From assembly GCF_011927785.1 (NCBI RefSeq), contig NZ_JAATJK010000001.1, forward strand, positions 3,877,001 through 3,941,000: a DNA stretch of 64,000 bases, written 5' to 3'. Shown in pieces: positions 18,077-25,856 of this stretch. How positions within the stretch are numbered: position 1 is the stretch's first letter; each line of letters opens with the position of its first letter. The position numbers were made by a program, and so were the translations under genes. The DNA comes from Micromonospora profundi (lineage in GTDB: Bacteria > Actinomycetota > Actinomycetes > Mycobacteriales > Micromonosporaceae). The notes beneath the pieces were generated by a model. The model was not told the origin of the DNA and did no database searches. It saw only the letters and a program-made list of their open reading frames with translations.

Positions 18077-18928
18077 TCAGGCGGAGTAGCCCCGAGTGGC
18101 GATCCAGTTGGCGAGGTTGATCGTGGTCATCCAGTACTCGCCGTAGGCCGCGTTCGCCGAGTCGGCGATCCGCACGGTACGGCCGTCGTCCTTGTAGCCG
18201 ACCACCGCGACGTAGTGCCCGCCGCCGAAGGAGTGCCAGCCGCCGTTGGTGTCGACGGCGTCCCCGGCCACGTTGGCCACCACGCCACGGCCGTCGGTGA
18301 TCGCGGTGACGACGTCAGCCTGGAGGCGGTCCATCTGGGCCGGGCTGGGCGAGCCGGCGAACGTCCGGGTCCGGTACGGGGAGCCCTTCACCTCGGCGTT
18401 GAGCACCCGTGTGGTGTCCAGGGCCGAGTTGGTGCCCATCTCGGTGGTGCCCAGCTCGGCGCCCAACTGGTCCTGGGTGCGGTTGATGCCGGTGGCGCTG
18501 AGTGCGTTGCGGACGGCCGCCGGGCCGCAGTTGTAGTAGGTGTTCTGCGCCTGGTAGCGGAAGTCGAGCACCTTTGTCGCGGGCGGCTTCGGCGCTGCCT
18601 TCTTGGCGGTCAGGTCCGGGTCGCTGCTGGCCTTGGCCGCCGGCGATGCGGCGCTTGCGGAGGGGGCGGCGCTGCTCGGGCTGGCGCTGGTCGGGGCGGC
18701 GCTGGCCGAGGGGTCCGCGTCCCGGGCGTCGCCGCGGGAGGCGGCGGTGTCGCTGCGCATCTCGGCGACTGTCGACGCGGTGTGCTGGCCGACGGGGGCT
18801 TCGTCGGCACCGGCCACCAGGGCGCCGGTGGTGGTCGCGATGGCGAGGGCCGCGGCGGAGGCGACGGCGATCTGGTACGGGCGTTCGGTGGCGAGGCGAC
18901 GCAGCTGACGCTGCAGGGTGTGCTTCAC
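18077..18928 (-). CDS. Secreted C39-like cysteine peptidase under c-di-AMP riboswitch control
   Basis: The 283-residue protein has a basic N-terminus and hydrophobic segment (residues 19-40), then an Ala/Ser/Pro-rich linker to about 118, and a peptidase C39-like (papain-fold) domain. Catalytic residues can be read as Cys about 134 in YNCGPAAV, His about 238 in GGHYVAVVGY, and Asp about 256 in ADSAN. The ATG/GTG choice is fixed by GTGGAGG seven bases before GTG at 18928. A c-di-AMP riboswitch, a small ORF and a hairpin lie upstream on the same strand. Control of cell-wall-associated secreted enzymes by c-di-AMP is known in actinomycetes (for example rpfA), so a role in wall or extracellular protein remodelling is likely. 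Confidence 0.88.
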   Translation of the reverse strand: MKHTLQRQLRRLATERPYQIAVASAAALAIATTTGALVAGADEAPVGQHTASTVAEMRSDTAASRGDARDADPSASAAPTSASPSSAAPSASAASPAAKASSDPDLTAKKAAPKPPATKVLDFRYQAQNTYYNCGPAAVRNALSATGINRTQDQLGAELGTTEMGTNSALDTTRVLNAEVKGSPYRTRTFAGSPSPAQMDRLQADVVTAITDGRGVVANVAGDAVDTNGGWHSFGGGHYVAVVGYKDDGRTVRIADSANAAYGEYWMTTINLANWIATRGYSA

Positions 18929-19036
18929 GGGTCCTCCACGGTTCAGGGGGAGAGCGGCACACCGGGGGCAGCCGGTATCCGGGCACGCGCCAGCGCGCGG
19001 ACCGTGGTCCGCGGATGGTGGAACCGCTCAGGGAAA

Positions 19037-19055
19037 CGCCCGGCGCGGCCGGGCG
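19037..19055 (-). terminator. Hairpin between the riboswitch small ORF and the C39 peptidase gene
   Basis: On the minus strand CGCCCGGC, loop CGC, GCCGGGCG form a perfect 8-pair stem followed by TTTCCC, the closest thing to an intrinsic terminator in this GC-rich leader. It lies 23 bases after the small ORF stop and 109 bases before the peptidase start. A second inverted repeat, CGCGGACC/GGTCCGCG, lies at 18996-19013. These may form the expression platform of the riboswitch. Confidence 0.6.
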
Positions 19056-19077
19056 GGAAATGCGGTGACCCTGGGGG

Positions 19078-19164
19078 TCAGCTCACCGCCACGAGGAGGG
19101 CAAGCGTGGGTACCGCGACGCCGTGAAGGCGGAGGAATAGCCGAGGGGTGTGCGGGTGCTGCAT
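19078..19164 (-). CDS. Possible 28-residue peptide encoded directly behind the c-di-AMP aptamer
   Basis: An ATG at 19164 opens a 28-codon frame that ends with TGA at 19078. The conserved GGAAGGAG at the 3' end of the aptamer lies 10 bases upstream and could serve as its ribosome binding site. The peptide starts with a His/Pro/Arg-rich segment and ends in a hydrophobic stretch (GVAVPTLALLVAVS), so it could sit in the membrane or act only by being translated. It is read before the hairpin and before the peptidase gene. It may be a chance ORF; its position makes it worth testing. Confidence 0.4.
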   Translation of the reverse strand: MQHPHTPRLFLRLHGVAVPTLALLVAVS

Positions 19165-19174
19165 GGGGATGGAA

Positions 19175-19320
19175 CTCCTTCCGACACCGCCTACCGGGTT
19201 AGCTGACGGATTCGGGCGGGAAGATCGCCCTACCGCGGGCCGTGGCTCGCGGATTCACCCCGGACGTACTTGTGGGTCCCCGGTTCGTTGATCACGATTG
19301 AGCGGGTCGGTGCGGCGTCG
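19175..19320 (-). ncRNA. c-di-AMP riboswitch (ydaO/yuaA type)
   Basis: The minus strand carries the conserved ydaO blocks in the right order: GGGGACCCA, GGGGTGAATC, a short hairpin CCGCG...CGCGG followed by TAGGG, then CCCGAATCCGTCAGCTAACC, CGGTAGGC and GGAAGGAG. These match the known actinobacterial members of this class, which bind c-di-AMP and normally reduce expression of downstream cell-wall enzyme genes. The 5' boundary (about 19320) is approximate because the first stem is less conserved. It controls the C39 peptidase gene 250 bases downstream, with a small ORF between. Confidence 0.92.
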
Positions 19321-19602
19321 CCATTCGCGATCGATTACCGCACCGGACGGGACGAACCCTACTGGCCGCCCAGAGCCCTGCCAAGCCTCGCTCACCTGCG
19401 TAAACCTTGAACGGGGCGACAATTTCCGGGCGTCTTGCCGCTGACGTGACTCGATGGGACGAGCGGTTACGGAGGCACCGTAGGTCGACAAGCGGACACG
19501 TCGTCGACAATGCCGCCGGATCTGCGGGAACAATCCGGCCGAACGCGCCAGCCGCCCGATTTCCCGCGCGTGTGACCGGGCTCACCGAATAATCGGCGCG
19601 TT
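19321..19602. other. Intergenic region upstream of the riboswitch
   Basis: These 282 bases separate the riboswitch from the stop of the gene at 19603 on the same strand. It is the least GC-rich part of the area and should hold the promoter of the riboswitch RNA, but I could not fix a convincing -35/-10 pair. No ORF with coding character was seen. Confidence 0.5.
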
Positions 19603-20385
19603 TCACCCCACCCGCGCCGGGCGCCACCGCGCCGCCGCCGCCGGCAGAGCCGCGACACGGACGGTGCGGCGGGCCGCCACCCGGGTCGGCCGCAACCGGG
19701 CCGCCGCCGCGTACGCCTCCTCGGCCAGGGCGCGCGCCGCAGACGCCGCCAGCTCGGCGTCGCGCCAGGCCGCCCGTTCCCGTCCGGCGGCAGCCTCGTA
19801 GTCGGCCCGCCGCGTCTCCCGGGCCGCCCGGCTGATCAGCACCTCCTGCTCCACCGGGTGCCGTCGTGGATCCCAGCCGTGCCGGTGGCCGAACACGTCG
19901 CCGAGCTGCCGCATGGTCAGGTCCCCCCGCCAGTACGCGGCCATCGCCGCCCGGTGCAGGTAGCGCTCCCGGATGGCGTACTCGGCGGGGGTGCGCGGGG
20001 TTCGCGGGGTGGGCAGCGCCCCGGCGCCGGCGAACCGGCGGGCCACGGCGTCCGCCTCGTCGTACCGCGCCCAGGTCTGCTCCACCTGCTCCTGAGCAGT
20101 CAGCCAGGCCGCACGCCGTCGGCGGGCGGTCTGCGCCGCGCGGGCCGCGGCGACGGCCACCTCCTCGGCGTACCGGCGCAGGTCGGCGGCCTCGGCGACG
20201 GCGGCCTCACGGGCGGTGGGCGCCGGCTCGGCGGCCTCCCCGTCCCGCTCGGCGGCCGACCCGTCCCGCTCCGGACGGGCGACCAGGACGGCGAGCACTG
20301 TCAGTGTCAGCAGGAGCAGGGCCGACCAGATGGCGGCGGCCTGCGGCACCTCGGTCAGGAACTCGTAGAAGACGACGGTCTCCAT
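19603..20385 (-). CDS. Membrane-anchored Ala/Arg-rich coiled-coil protein of unknown function
   Basis: The 260-residue protein has one N-terminal membrane segment (about residues 15-35), an acidic/basic linker, and a long Ala-, Glu- and Arg-rich region predicted to be helical, probably coiled coil (about 50-110 and 180-240), around a middle part with conserved-looking aromatic residues (YLHRAAMAAYWRGD). No family was recognised. The ATG at 20385 is chosen because a membrane segment follows at once; an upstream start would only add Arg/Pro-rich residues. It lies 149 bases behind the small secreted-like gene at 20535 on the same strand and may share its transcript. Confidence 0.65.
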   Translation of the reverse strand: METVVFYEFLTEVPQAAAIWSALLLLTLTVLAVLVARPERDGSAAERDGEAAEPAPTAREAAVAEAADLRRYAEEVAVAAARAAQTARRRRAAWLTAQEQVEQTWARYDEADAVARRFAGAGALPTPRTPRTPAEYAIRERYLHRAAMAAYWRGDLTMRQLGDVFGHRHGWDPRRHPVEQEVLISRAARETRRADYEAAAGRERAAWRDAELAASAARALAEEAYAAAARLRPTRVAARRTVRVAALPAAAARWRPARVG

Positions 20386-20534
20386 GGTCGGCACCTCGGT
20401 GGGAGAGCGTTGCGATGGGAAGCCGCACGAGCGTCCGGGCCAGGGGGCCACGGTCGGCCGGTGCGAGGTGATGTGTCGTCAGGCGCGGCGGCGGGACGGT
20501 GTCCCGGTGATCGCGACAGGTGTCGCGGTGTGGC

Positions 20535-20978
20535 TCAGCGGCCCGGCGGTGCCCGGGTGCCCGGCCGGGTCGGCTCGTCGGCGCGGGGCAACGGATCGGT
20601 GGCCGGACGCGCCGGCAACGACTCTGCCGTGGCGGCAGGCACACCGCCCACGCCGCTGGGCGGGACAGGGTCGGTCGACCGCACCGTGGTCGCCTCGTCG
20701 GCGGCCGACACGTCGGCGACGGTGAACCTCGCGGCCATCTCGGCGGCGACGGACGTTTGCAGCCCGAGGCGCAGCACCGGGGCGGCGGTGAGGGACGACG
20801 ACGCGGACGACCCGACGCCGACAGTCGCTGACCCGGCGGCTGGCGGCGGTGACCCGGCGGCTGCCGTCGACTGCGGGCCTGGGCCGAGCGCGAGCGCGGC
20901 GACGGCGAAGCTGGTCAGCAGCCGTGTCGACCAGCGCGCCACCCACCACAGAGGACAGGTGAGCGCGACCGGAAGCAC
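20535..20978 (-). CDS. Small putative exported Ala/Pro/Thr-rich protein
   Basis: The frame codes for 147 residues with a Trp/Arg-containing hydrophobic N-terminus (about residues 4-34) that looks like a membrane anchor or signal peptide, followed by a low-complexity Ala/Ser/Pro/Thr region. No family is recognised. The GTG start at 20978 has no clear ribosome binding site. Low Arg content in the tail, compared with other frames of this GC-rich stretch, argues for real coding, but the evidence is weak. It lies 94 bases behind the acyltransferase gene on the same strand. Confidence 0.45.
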   Translation of the reverse strand: MLPVALTCPLWWVARWSTRLLTSFAVAALALGPGPQSTAAAGSPPPAAGSATVGVGSSASSSLTAAPVLRLGLQTSVAAEMAARFTVADVSAADEATTVRSTDPVPPSGVGGVPAATAESLPARPATDPLPRADEPTRPGTRAPPGR

Positions 20979-21072
20979 GGTCTCACGCTACCGCCGGCGC
21001 CGACCGGGCGCATCGGGCGCCGGGCGTGTCGACGCACGCCGCGCCGGACCGCGTTTGACCAGGTTGGACCCG

Positions 21073-22257
21073 TCAGCGCGAGTCGGCGTACGTCGATCGG
21101 TCGTCGGGCTTTCCGGCCCCGGCCTCGGTGTCGGCGGTCCGTTGCCGAGGGACGGCCGACGGGCGGGCCGGGCGGCGCGGTGCCAGTCGGCGCATCAGTG
21201 GCGTCTCGACGTAGCGGTGCAGCAACCCGGCCAGGATCAGGCTGACCACCAGGAACCCGAGCACCACAGCCGGGCCGCGCCACCCTTGGAAGCCGGTCCC
21301 CCAGTCCCCGCTCCACCGCAGCACGCTCGTCATCACCAACACGTGCACCAGATAGAAGGCGAAGGAGACCTCGCCGAGCCACACCAGCGGACGGGAGCGC
21401 CACGGCGAGCGCCGGTCCCGCACGTCCGCGTCCGCGGCGGCGGTGATCACCAGCAGGTACGCGACAGCGAGCAGGGTGGTCCACAGTTCGGCGCGGATCC
21501 ACTGCGAGGCGGCCACCCAGGTCGCCACGAAGATCACGGTGGCCGTCGTCAGGCCAGGACCGCGCCAGAGGCCCCGGCGCATCAGCTCGGCCGCCACCGC
21601 ACCAAGCCAGAACTCCAGCGACCGTACGGGCGGGAAGATCTGCGTGAACCACCACCGGCTGACCTCCGGCACCAACTGCTGTGCCGGCCAGAGCGCGAGG
21701 ATCAGCAGAGGCAGCGCGACGATCAGCGTCCAGAGCACCGCCGGACGGGCCCGGCGCAGCAGGGGCAGCGCCAGCGGCAGGCAGAGGTAGAAGAAGAACT
21801 CGCAGGAGAGCGACCAGCTCACCGTGTTGATGCTGTAGAACCAGCCCGGCCGGGGATCCCACGCCTGCAACAGCAACAGGTTCTCCAGCGCCGCCGCCGG
21901 CAGCACCGGGTCGGCGAACCACCAGGCGACAAGCAGCGCCGCAGCCCACAACACCAGGTGGTTCGGATAGATCTTGGCGACCCGCCGTCGCCAGAAGGCG
22001 CGCCGTGAGTCGCCTGGGCGGGCCGACCAGACAAGCACGAAACCGCTCAGGATGAAGAAGAACTGCACCCCGGACAGGCCCAGGGAGAACACCGCGTCGA
22101 CAACGGCCTTGAAGTCCGGCTCGGCGATGATCCGCATCGTGCCGGCGTGGAAGCCGAACACCAGCAGCGCGGCGATCCACCGCAGCCCGGTCAGCGAGGG
22201 AAGCCTGGCGAACGCGGGCGCGGGCGGCGCCGCCGCGGCGTCAGCGGTGCTCGTCAT
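21073..22257 (-). CDS. Acyltransferase-3 (OafA/OpgC-type) membrane protein
   Basis: The 394-residue protein shows about ten membrane segments and the acyltransferase-3 signatures: SLTGLRWIAALLVFGFHAG at residues about 19-37 with the conserved Arg and His, GVQFFFILSGFVL, and an LSCEFFFYLCLPL helix. Enzymes of this family move acyl groups, often acetyl, across or at the membrane onto surface glycans. The ATG at 22257 gives the normal short tail before the first helix. It is divergent from the GT2 gene at 22487. With the wall-glycan genes on both sides, O-acylation of the surface polymer is a reasonable inference. Confidence 0.93.
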   Translation of the reverse strand: MTSTADAAAAPPAPAFARLPSLTGLRWIAALLVFGFHAGTMRIIAEPDFKAVVDAVFSLGLSGVQFFFILSGFVLVWSARPGDSRRAFWRRRVAKIYPNHLVLWAAALLVAWWFADPVLPAAALENLLLLQAWDPRPGWFYSINTVSWSLSCEFFFYLCLPLALPLLRRARPAVLWTLIVALPLLILALWPAQQLVPEVSRWWFTQIFPPVRSLEFWLGAVAAELMRRGLWRGPGLTTATVIFVATWVAASQWIRAELWTTLLAVAYLLVITAAADADVRDRRSPWRSRPLVWLGEVSFAFYLVHVLVMTSVLRWSGDWGTGFQGWRGPAVVLGFLVVSLILAGLLHRYVETPLMRRLAPRRPARPSAVPRQRTADTEAGAGKPDDRSTYADSR

Positions 22258-22486
22258 GCCGGGGTCCCGACGCTTCGCAGGGTCACCAGCACGTACGTCT
22301 CCTCCTCGGCCCGGGTCAAACGACGTGGCGGCCCCGGAAGGCCGCACCGGGGCACCTTACCGGGTCACTCCCGGGTGAACCGGGCGGCCGTTGTTTACCT
22401 CCTGCTCCGCCGGAGTTCAGGAATCTCACCTTCCGCCGCCACGTCAGGTTCCGGGGCTGGCCATCCTCGTCGTCAATGGTGGCGGC

Positions 22487-23665
22487 GTGGTCAATGAGCA
22501 GACGCAGGCACCGCTGCTGAGCATCGTCGTGCCGGTCTACGGCGTCGAGGCGTACCTGTACCAGTGCCTCGAGTCGATCCGGGCCGACATCCCGGCCGGC
22601 GAGTCGAACGCCGTCGAGATGATCGCCGTCGACGACGCCTCGCCGGACGGCTGCGGCACGATGCTGCGCTCGTACGCCGCCGGGCGCGACGGCGTCCGGG
22701 TCGTACACCTGGCAAGCAACGTGGGTCTCGGCCTGGCCCGCAACGCGGGCCTCGACGTGGCCACCGGCCGGTACGTCTGGTTCGTCGACAGCGACGACTG
22801 GCTCCCCCCGGGCACTGTCGCGGCGGTGCTGGACCGGCTGCGCGCGCACCAGCCCGACGTGCTGATGCTCGACCACCTGCGGGTGCACGAGGACGGTAGG
22901 CGGGAGGTCGACGCCAGCAGTCATCTGCTGCACGGGGTATCGGGTGTCTCCCGGCTGGCCGACCAGCCGCACCTGCTGCGGGTGCAGCACACCGCGTGGA
23001 ACAAGGTGGTCCGCCGCGCCTTCCTCGACGAGTTGGAGCTGCGCTTCTTTCCCGGCTGGTACGAGGACATCCCGTTCAGTCACCCGCTGCTGATCGGCGC
23101 GGAGAAGATCTCGGTGCTGGACCGGGTCTGCTACCTGTATCGGCAGGGCCGGCAGGGCGCCATCACCTCCACCCGCAGCGGCCGGCACTTCGACGCGTTC
23201 GCGCAGTACGAGCGACTGATGGACTGGGTCAACCGACGCCACCCGGACGGACCCCTGCGGGCCGAGTTGTTCCAACTGATGATCAGCCACTACCTGGTGG
23301 TGGTCGGCAACGACAACCGGCTGCACCCGCACCTGCGGCGGGCCTTCTTCCAGCGGGTCGCCGAGCACTACCGCCGCTACCTGCCCACCGGCGGCTACCC
23401 GATGCCCGCCGGGGTGACAGGGCTCAAGCACCGGCTGGTCGGGCGCGGCGACTGGTTGGCGTACTCGGCGCTGCGCCAGGCGCACCGGGTCGCGGGCCGG
23501 CTGCGCCGCCCGGGAGCCACGGGCGGCACCGAGGGCAGCGCTGGCTCCGCCGACGAGAACCCGGGCCGACGAGCCGCGACCGCCAGCGGGGCTGCGGCCG
23601 GGCAGGACGATGGCCCGGCCGCGACGGACCACGCGGGCGCGCTGAGCGGAGGTCGCCGCCAGTGA
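22487..23665 (+). CDS. Family 2 glycosyltransferase
   Basis: The GT-A domain starts at about residue 10 (LSIVVPVYGVEAYL), with the nucleotide-sugar Asp pair in VDDASPDG, the NVGLGLARNAGL segment, and the metal-binding VDSDD near residue 103. A second half of about 180 residues, containing TAWNKVVRR and YEDIPFSHPLL, is typical of capsule and teichoic-acid GT2 enzymes. A low-complexity Ala/Gly tail of about 60 residues ends the protein. The GTG at 22487 is chosen because the frame upstream has no similarity to the family. It is 133 bases upstream of pseI on the same strand, so it may build the glycan that carries the nonulosonic acid. Confidence 0.9.
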   Translation: MVNEQTQAPLLSIVVPVYGVEAYLYQCLESIRADIPAGESNAVEMIAVDDASPDGCGTMLRSYAAGRDGVRVVHLASNVGLGLARNAGLDVATGRYVWFVDSDDWLPPGTVAAVLDRLRAHQPDVLMLDHLRVHEDGRREVDASSHLLHGVSGVSRLADQPHLLRVQHTAWNKVVRRAFLDELELRFFPGWYEDIPFSHPLLIGAEKISVLDRVCYLYRQGRQGAITSTRSGRHFDAFAQYERLMDWVNRRHPDGPLRAELFQLMISHYLVVVGNDNRLHPHLRRAFFQRVAEHYRRYLPTGGYPMPAGVTGLKHRLVGRGDWLAYSALRQAHRVAGRLRRPGATGGTEGSAGSADENPGRRAATASGAAAGQDDGPAATDHAGALSGGRRQ

Positions 23666-23798
23666 CCGCTCACACCTCACCGCACGCCACGCCGGGGGCA
23701 GGGTCGGCTGTCGGCGCCCCGGTTACCGGTCGCCCACCCGTCCGGTGGACGACGACACCACCGCACCCTCGTGCGGACGTACCTGAACAGAGGTCGGA

Positions 23799-24851
23799 AT
23801 GACGACGACAATCAAGATCGGACCGCACGCGGTCGGTGCCGGCGAGCGACCCTTCGTGGTCGCCGAGATGTCCGGTAACCACAACGGCGACCTGAGCCGG
23901 GCGCTGGCCATCGTGGACGCGGTGGCCGAGAGCGGGGCGCACGCCCTGAAGCTCCAGACGTACCGGCCGGACACCATCACGATCGACGTCGACACCCCGG
24001 CCTTCCGCATCTCCACCGGTCACGAACTGTGGGGCGGCGAAAATCTGTACCGCCTCTACGAGCGGGCGCACACCCCGTACGAGTGGCACGCCCCGATCTT
24101 CGAGCGCGCCCGGGAGCGCGGGCTGACGGTCTTCTCCTCACCGTTTGACGCGACCGCTGTGGAGCTGCTGGAATCGCTTGACGCACCGGCGTACAAGATC
24201 GCCTCGTCGGAGCTTGTGGACCTGCCGCTGATCCGGCTGGTGGCCAGCACCGGCAAGCCCTTGGTGATCTCCACCGGGATGGCGACGGTGGCCGAGATCG
24301 ACGCCGCCGTACGGACCGCCCGCGACGGCGGGGCGACGGGCATCGTGCTGCTGGCCTGCACCGCGTCCTACCCGGCGCCCCCCGCCGACAGCAACCTGCG
24401 CCGCCTGCCCGTGCTGGCCGGCGCCTTCGACGTGCCGGTCGGGCTCTCCGACCACACGCCCGGCATCGGCGTGGCCGTCGCCTCGGTGGCTCTCGGCGCC
24501 TGCTTCATCGAGAAGCATGTGACGCTGGACCGGGCCGACGGCGGCGTGGACTCGGACTTCTCGCTTAACCCGGAGGAACTGGCGGCCTTGGTCGCCGAGT
24601 CCGGCAGGGCGTACGCGGCGCTGGGCGGCACCGCCATCGGCCCGACCCCGGCCGAACGGGAAGGGCTGCGGTTCCGGCGTTCGCTCTACGTCGTCGAGGA
24701 CGTGCGGGCCGGTGACCCGGTCACGGCGCGCAACGTGCGGTCGATCCGGCCGGCGGGCGGGCTGGCCCCGGTGGAGATCGACCGGGTCCTGGGCCGCACC
24801 TTCACCACCGATGTCCCGCGCGGCACCCCTCTGAGCTGGGACCTCATCTGA
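23799..24851 (+). CDS. pseI: Pseudaminic acid synthase (NeuB family)
   Basis: The 350-residue enzyme condenses the 6-deoxy-2,4-diamido hexose released by PseG with phosphoenolpyruvate to form pseudaminic acid. It has the NeuB TIM-barrel (about residues 15-275) with FVVAEMSGNHNGDL, the LKLQTY strand, SSPFD, KIASSEL and IEKHVTLDR blocks, and a C-terminal SAF (antifreeze-like) domain (about 285-350). The short GGENLYRLYERAHTPYEWH segment is of the PseI rather than the sialic-acid NeuB type. GAGG lies upstream of the ATG. It is the only pse gene separated from the main operon, about 6 kb away, with a repeat-rich region just behind it. Confidence 0.92.
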   Translation: MTTTIKIGPHAVGAGERPFVVAEMSGNHNGDLSRALAIVDAVAESGAHALKLQTYRPDTITIDVDTPAFRISTGHELWGGENLYRLYERAHTPYEWHAPIFERARERGLTVFSSPFDATAVELLESLDAPAYKIASSELVDLPLIRLVASTGKPLVISTGMATVAEIDAAVRTARDGGATGIVLLACTASYPAPPADSNLRRLPVLAGAFDVPVGLSDHTPGIGVAVASVALGACFIEKHVTLDRADGGVDSDFSLNPEELAALVAESGRAYAALGGTAIGPTPAEREGLRFRRSLYVVEDVRAGDPVTARNVRSIRPAGGLAPVEIDRVLGRTFTTDVPRGTPLSWDLI

Positions 24852-24858
24852 CCGTAGC

Positions 24859-24933
24859 CCCTGCCCTGCCCTGCCCTGCCCTGCCCTGCCCTGCCCTGCC
24901 CTGCCCTGCCCTGCCCTGCCCTGCCCTGCCCTG
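24859..24933. repeat. Pentanucleotide tandem repeat (CCCTG)15
   Basis: Fifteen uninterrupted copies of CCCTG, followed by one more after an inserted C (24935-24939), start 7 bases after the pseI stop. The repeat is non-coding, and perfect copies suggest recent slippage, so the number may vary between strains. A short inverted repeat CGTTGGC/GCCAACG follows at 24971-24993 and could act as terminator of pseI. Confidence 0.97.
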
Positions 24934-24996
24934 CCCCTGAGCCGGCCTACGGCTGTGCGGGTCGGTCCGGCGTTGGCGAGGTCTGGGCCAACGTTG

Positions 24997-25275
24997 GTGC
25001 CTGTCGAGCTGCCCCAGATATGGGGCGGCTGACGACGGCGAACACCACCCACTCGTCGGGCGACCCCCGCGGCAACCTCGGCGGCGGCGAGCGCCCGGAC
25101 ACGGGGCAGCTCTGACGACAGCGAACACCACCCATTCATCGGGCGTTCCCGGCCGGCGAAACACCACCCACTCGTCGGACGTTTCCGGCCGGCGAAACAC
25201 CACCCACTCGTCGGGCGTTCCCGGCCGGCGATCCGGCGGCGAGCTGCCCCATATCTGGGGCAGCTCGACAGGCAC
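24997..25275. repeat. Repeat element bounded by 35-base inverted ends
   Basis: The left end (24997-25031) and right end (25241-25275) are inverted copies that agree at 33 of 35 bases; each end is itself palindromic (GAGCTGCCCC, six bases AGATAT, GGGGCAGCTC). Between them are four copies of a 22-base block AACACCACCCACTCGTCGGG-CG at 25041, 25124, 25160 and 25196; the last three are in a 36-base tandem. The element is non-coding as far as I can see, although on the minus strand the blocks read PDEWVVF in one frame. It resembles a MITE-like or REP-like intergenic element; no transposase is present. Confidence 0.75.
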
Positions 25276-25298
25276 GCGCATCGGCAGCATGGCGGCCG

Positions 25299-25856
25299 TC
25301 AGAGGCAGGAGTGACCCCGGCCCGTCGGGAGCGCGATGCGGGGTTCCGGGGCAGTGTCAGGCCCCGAGGCGAAGCCAGGGCCCGAGGCGAAGCCAGGCCC
25401 TGAGGCGAAGCCAGGCCCTGAGGCGAAGCCAGGCCCTGAGGCGAAGCCGACTGTGACGACCAGGTCGGCGACCCTCAGCGTGCGCCAGAGCACCGCCCCG
25501 CCGGCCGGCGTACCCAGCCCGTAGCGACGCCACCAGAGCGCCACCGGTACGTCGGCCAGCTTGCAGCAGCACTCGGCCCGGGTCCACCGGGCCCAGAAGT
25601 CCGCCGTACCGAATCGGCCGGCCAGCGTCGGAGGGACCGGGGCGTCGGCGCGCTCCGCGTCGATCGCGACCCGCCAACCGACCGTCGGCGGCCCGTACCA
25701 GCCCACGCAGCGACCGTCGTCGAGGTGGCTGCGGGTCGCCGCGTCGGCCGACTGCGCCGCGTCAGCGGCCACCCGCAGGTACCGCTCGGCGGCGGCGAGC
25801 AGCGCCGGTACCGGGCGGGGCCGGACGACCGAGCGCAGGTCAGATGGAGGCGGCAC
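25299..25856 (-). CDS. Probable 4'-phosphopantetheinyl transferase-like protein with repeated C-terminal tail
   Basis: The 185-residue protein shows the two metal/CoA motifs of Sfp-type phosphopantetheinyl transferases in the right order: AIDAER (Asp about 66, Glu about 68; canonical GIDIE) and FWARWTRAECCCK (Trp about 91, Glu about 95, Lys about 99; canonical WTRKEAxxK, with the first Lys replaced by Ala). It is shorter than usual on both sides, so activity is not certain. The C-terminus holds five tandem GFASGP repeats coded by an 18-base repeat. The GTG start overlaps the SDR stop by 17 bases, which makes it the last gene of the operon ACP, ligase, SDR. Conversion of that ACP to its holo form is the obvious job (inference). 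Confidence 0.65.
   Translation of the reverse strand: MPPPSDLRSVVRPRPVPALLAAAERYLRVAADAAQSADAATRSHLDDGRCVGWYGPPTVGWRVAIDAERADAPVPPTLAGRFGTADFWARWTRAECCCKLADVPVALWWRRYGLGTPAGGAVLWRTLRVADLVVTVGFASGPGFASGPGFASGPGFASGPGFASGPDTAPEPRIALPTGRGHSCL
25360..25449. repeat. 18-base coding tandem repeat, five copies
   Basis: Five in-frame copies of GGCCCTGAGGCGAAGCCA, with small changes in the first, second and last copies, code on the minus strand for GFASGP hexapeptides in the tail of the phosphopantetheinyl transferase-like protein. Since the unit is a multiple of three, copy number can change without a frameshift. Confidence 0.95.

Noticed and set aside
23799..24851. Sialic or legionaminic acid synthase instead of pseudaminic acid synthase
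   Set aside because: The other genes are of the inverting dehydratase (PseB) and PseG/PseH type, and the internal blocks fit PseI better; without a phylogeny a small doubt remains.
25124..25217. CRISPR-like look of the repeated AACACCACCCACTCGTCGG blocks
   Set aside because: Only three tandem units with a 36-base period and nearly identical 'spacers' are present, and no cas genes are in the window; it is an ordinary tandem repeat within a larger element.
24844..25290. Minus-strand open frame with repeated PDEWVVF peptides in the repeat element
   Set aside because: The frame runs through the CCCTG repeat and palindromic ends, has no ribosome binding site and no similarity that I recognise; the repeat at DNA level explains the peptide repeat.
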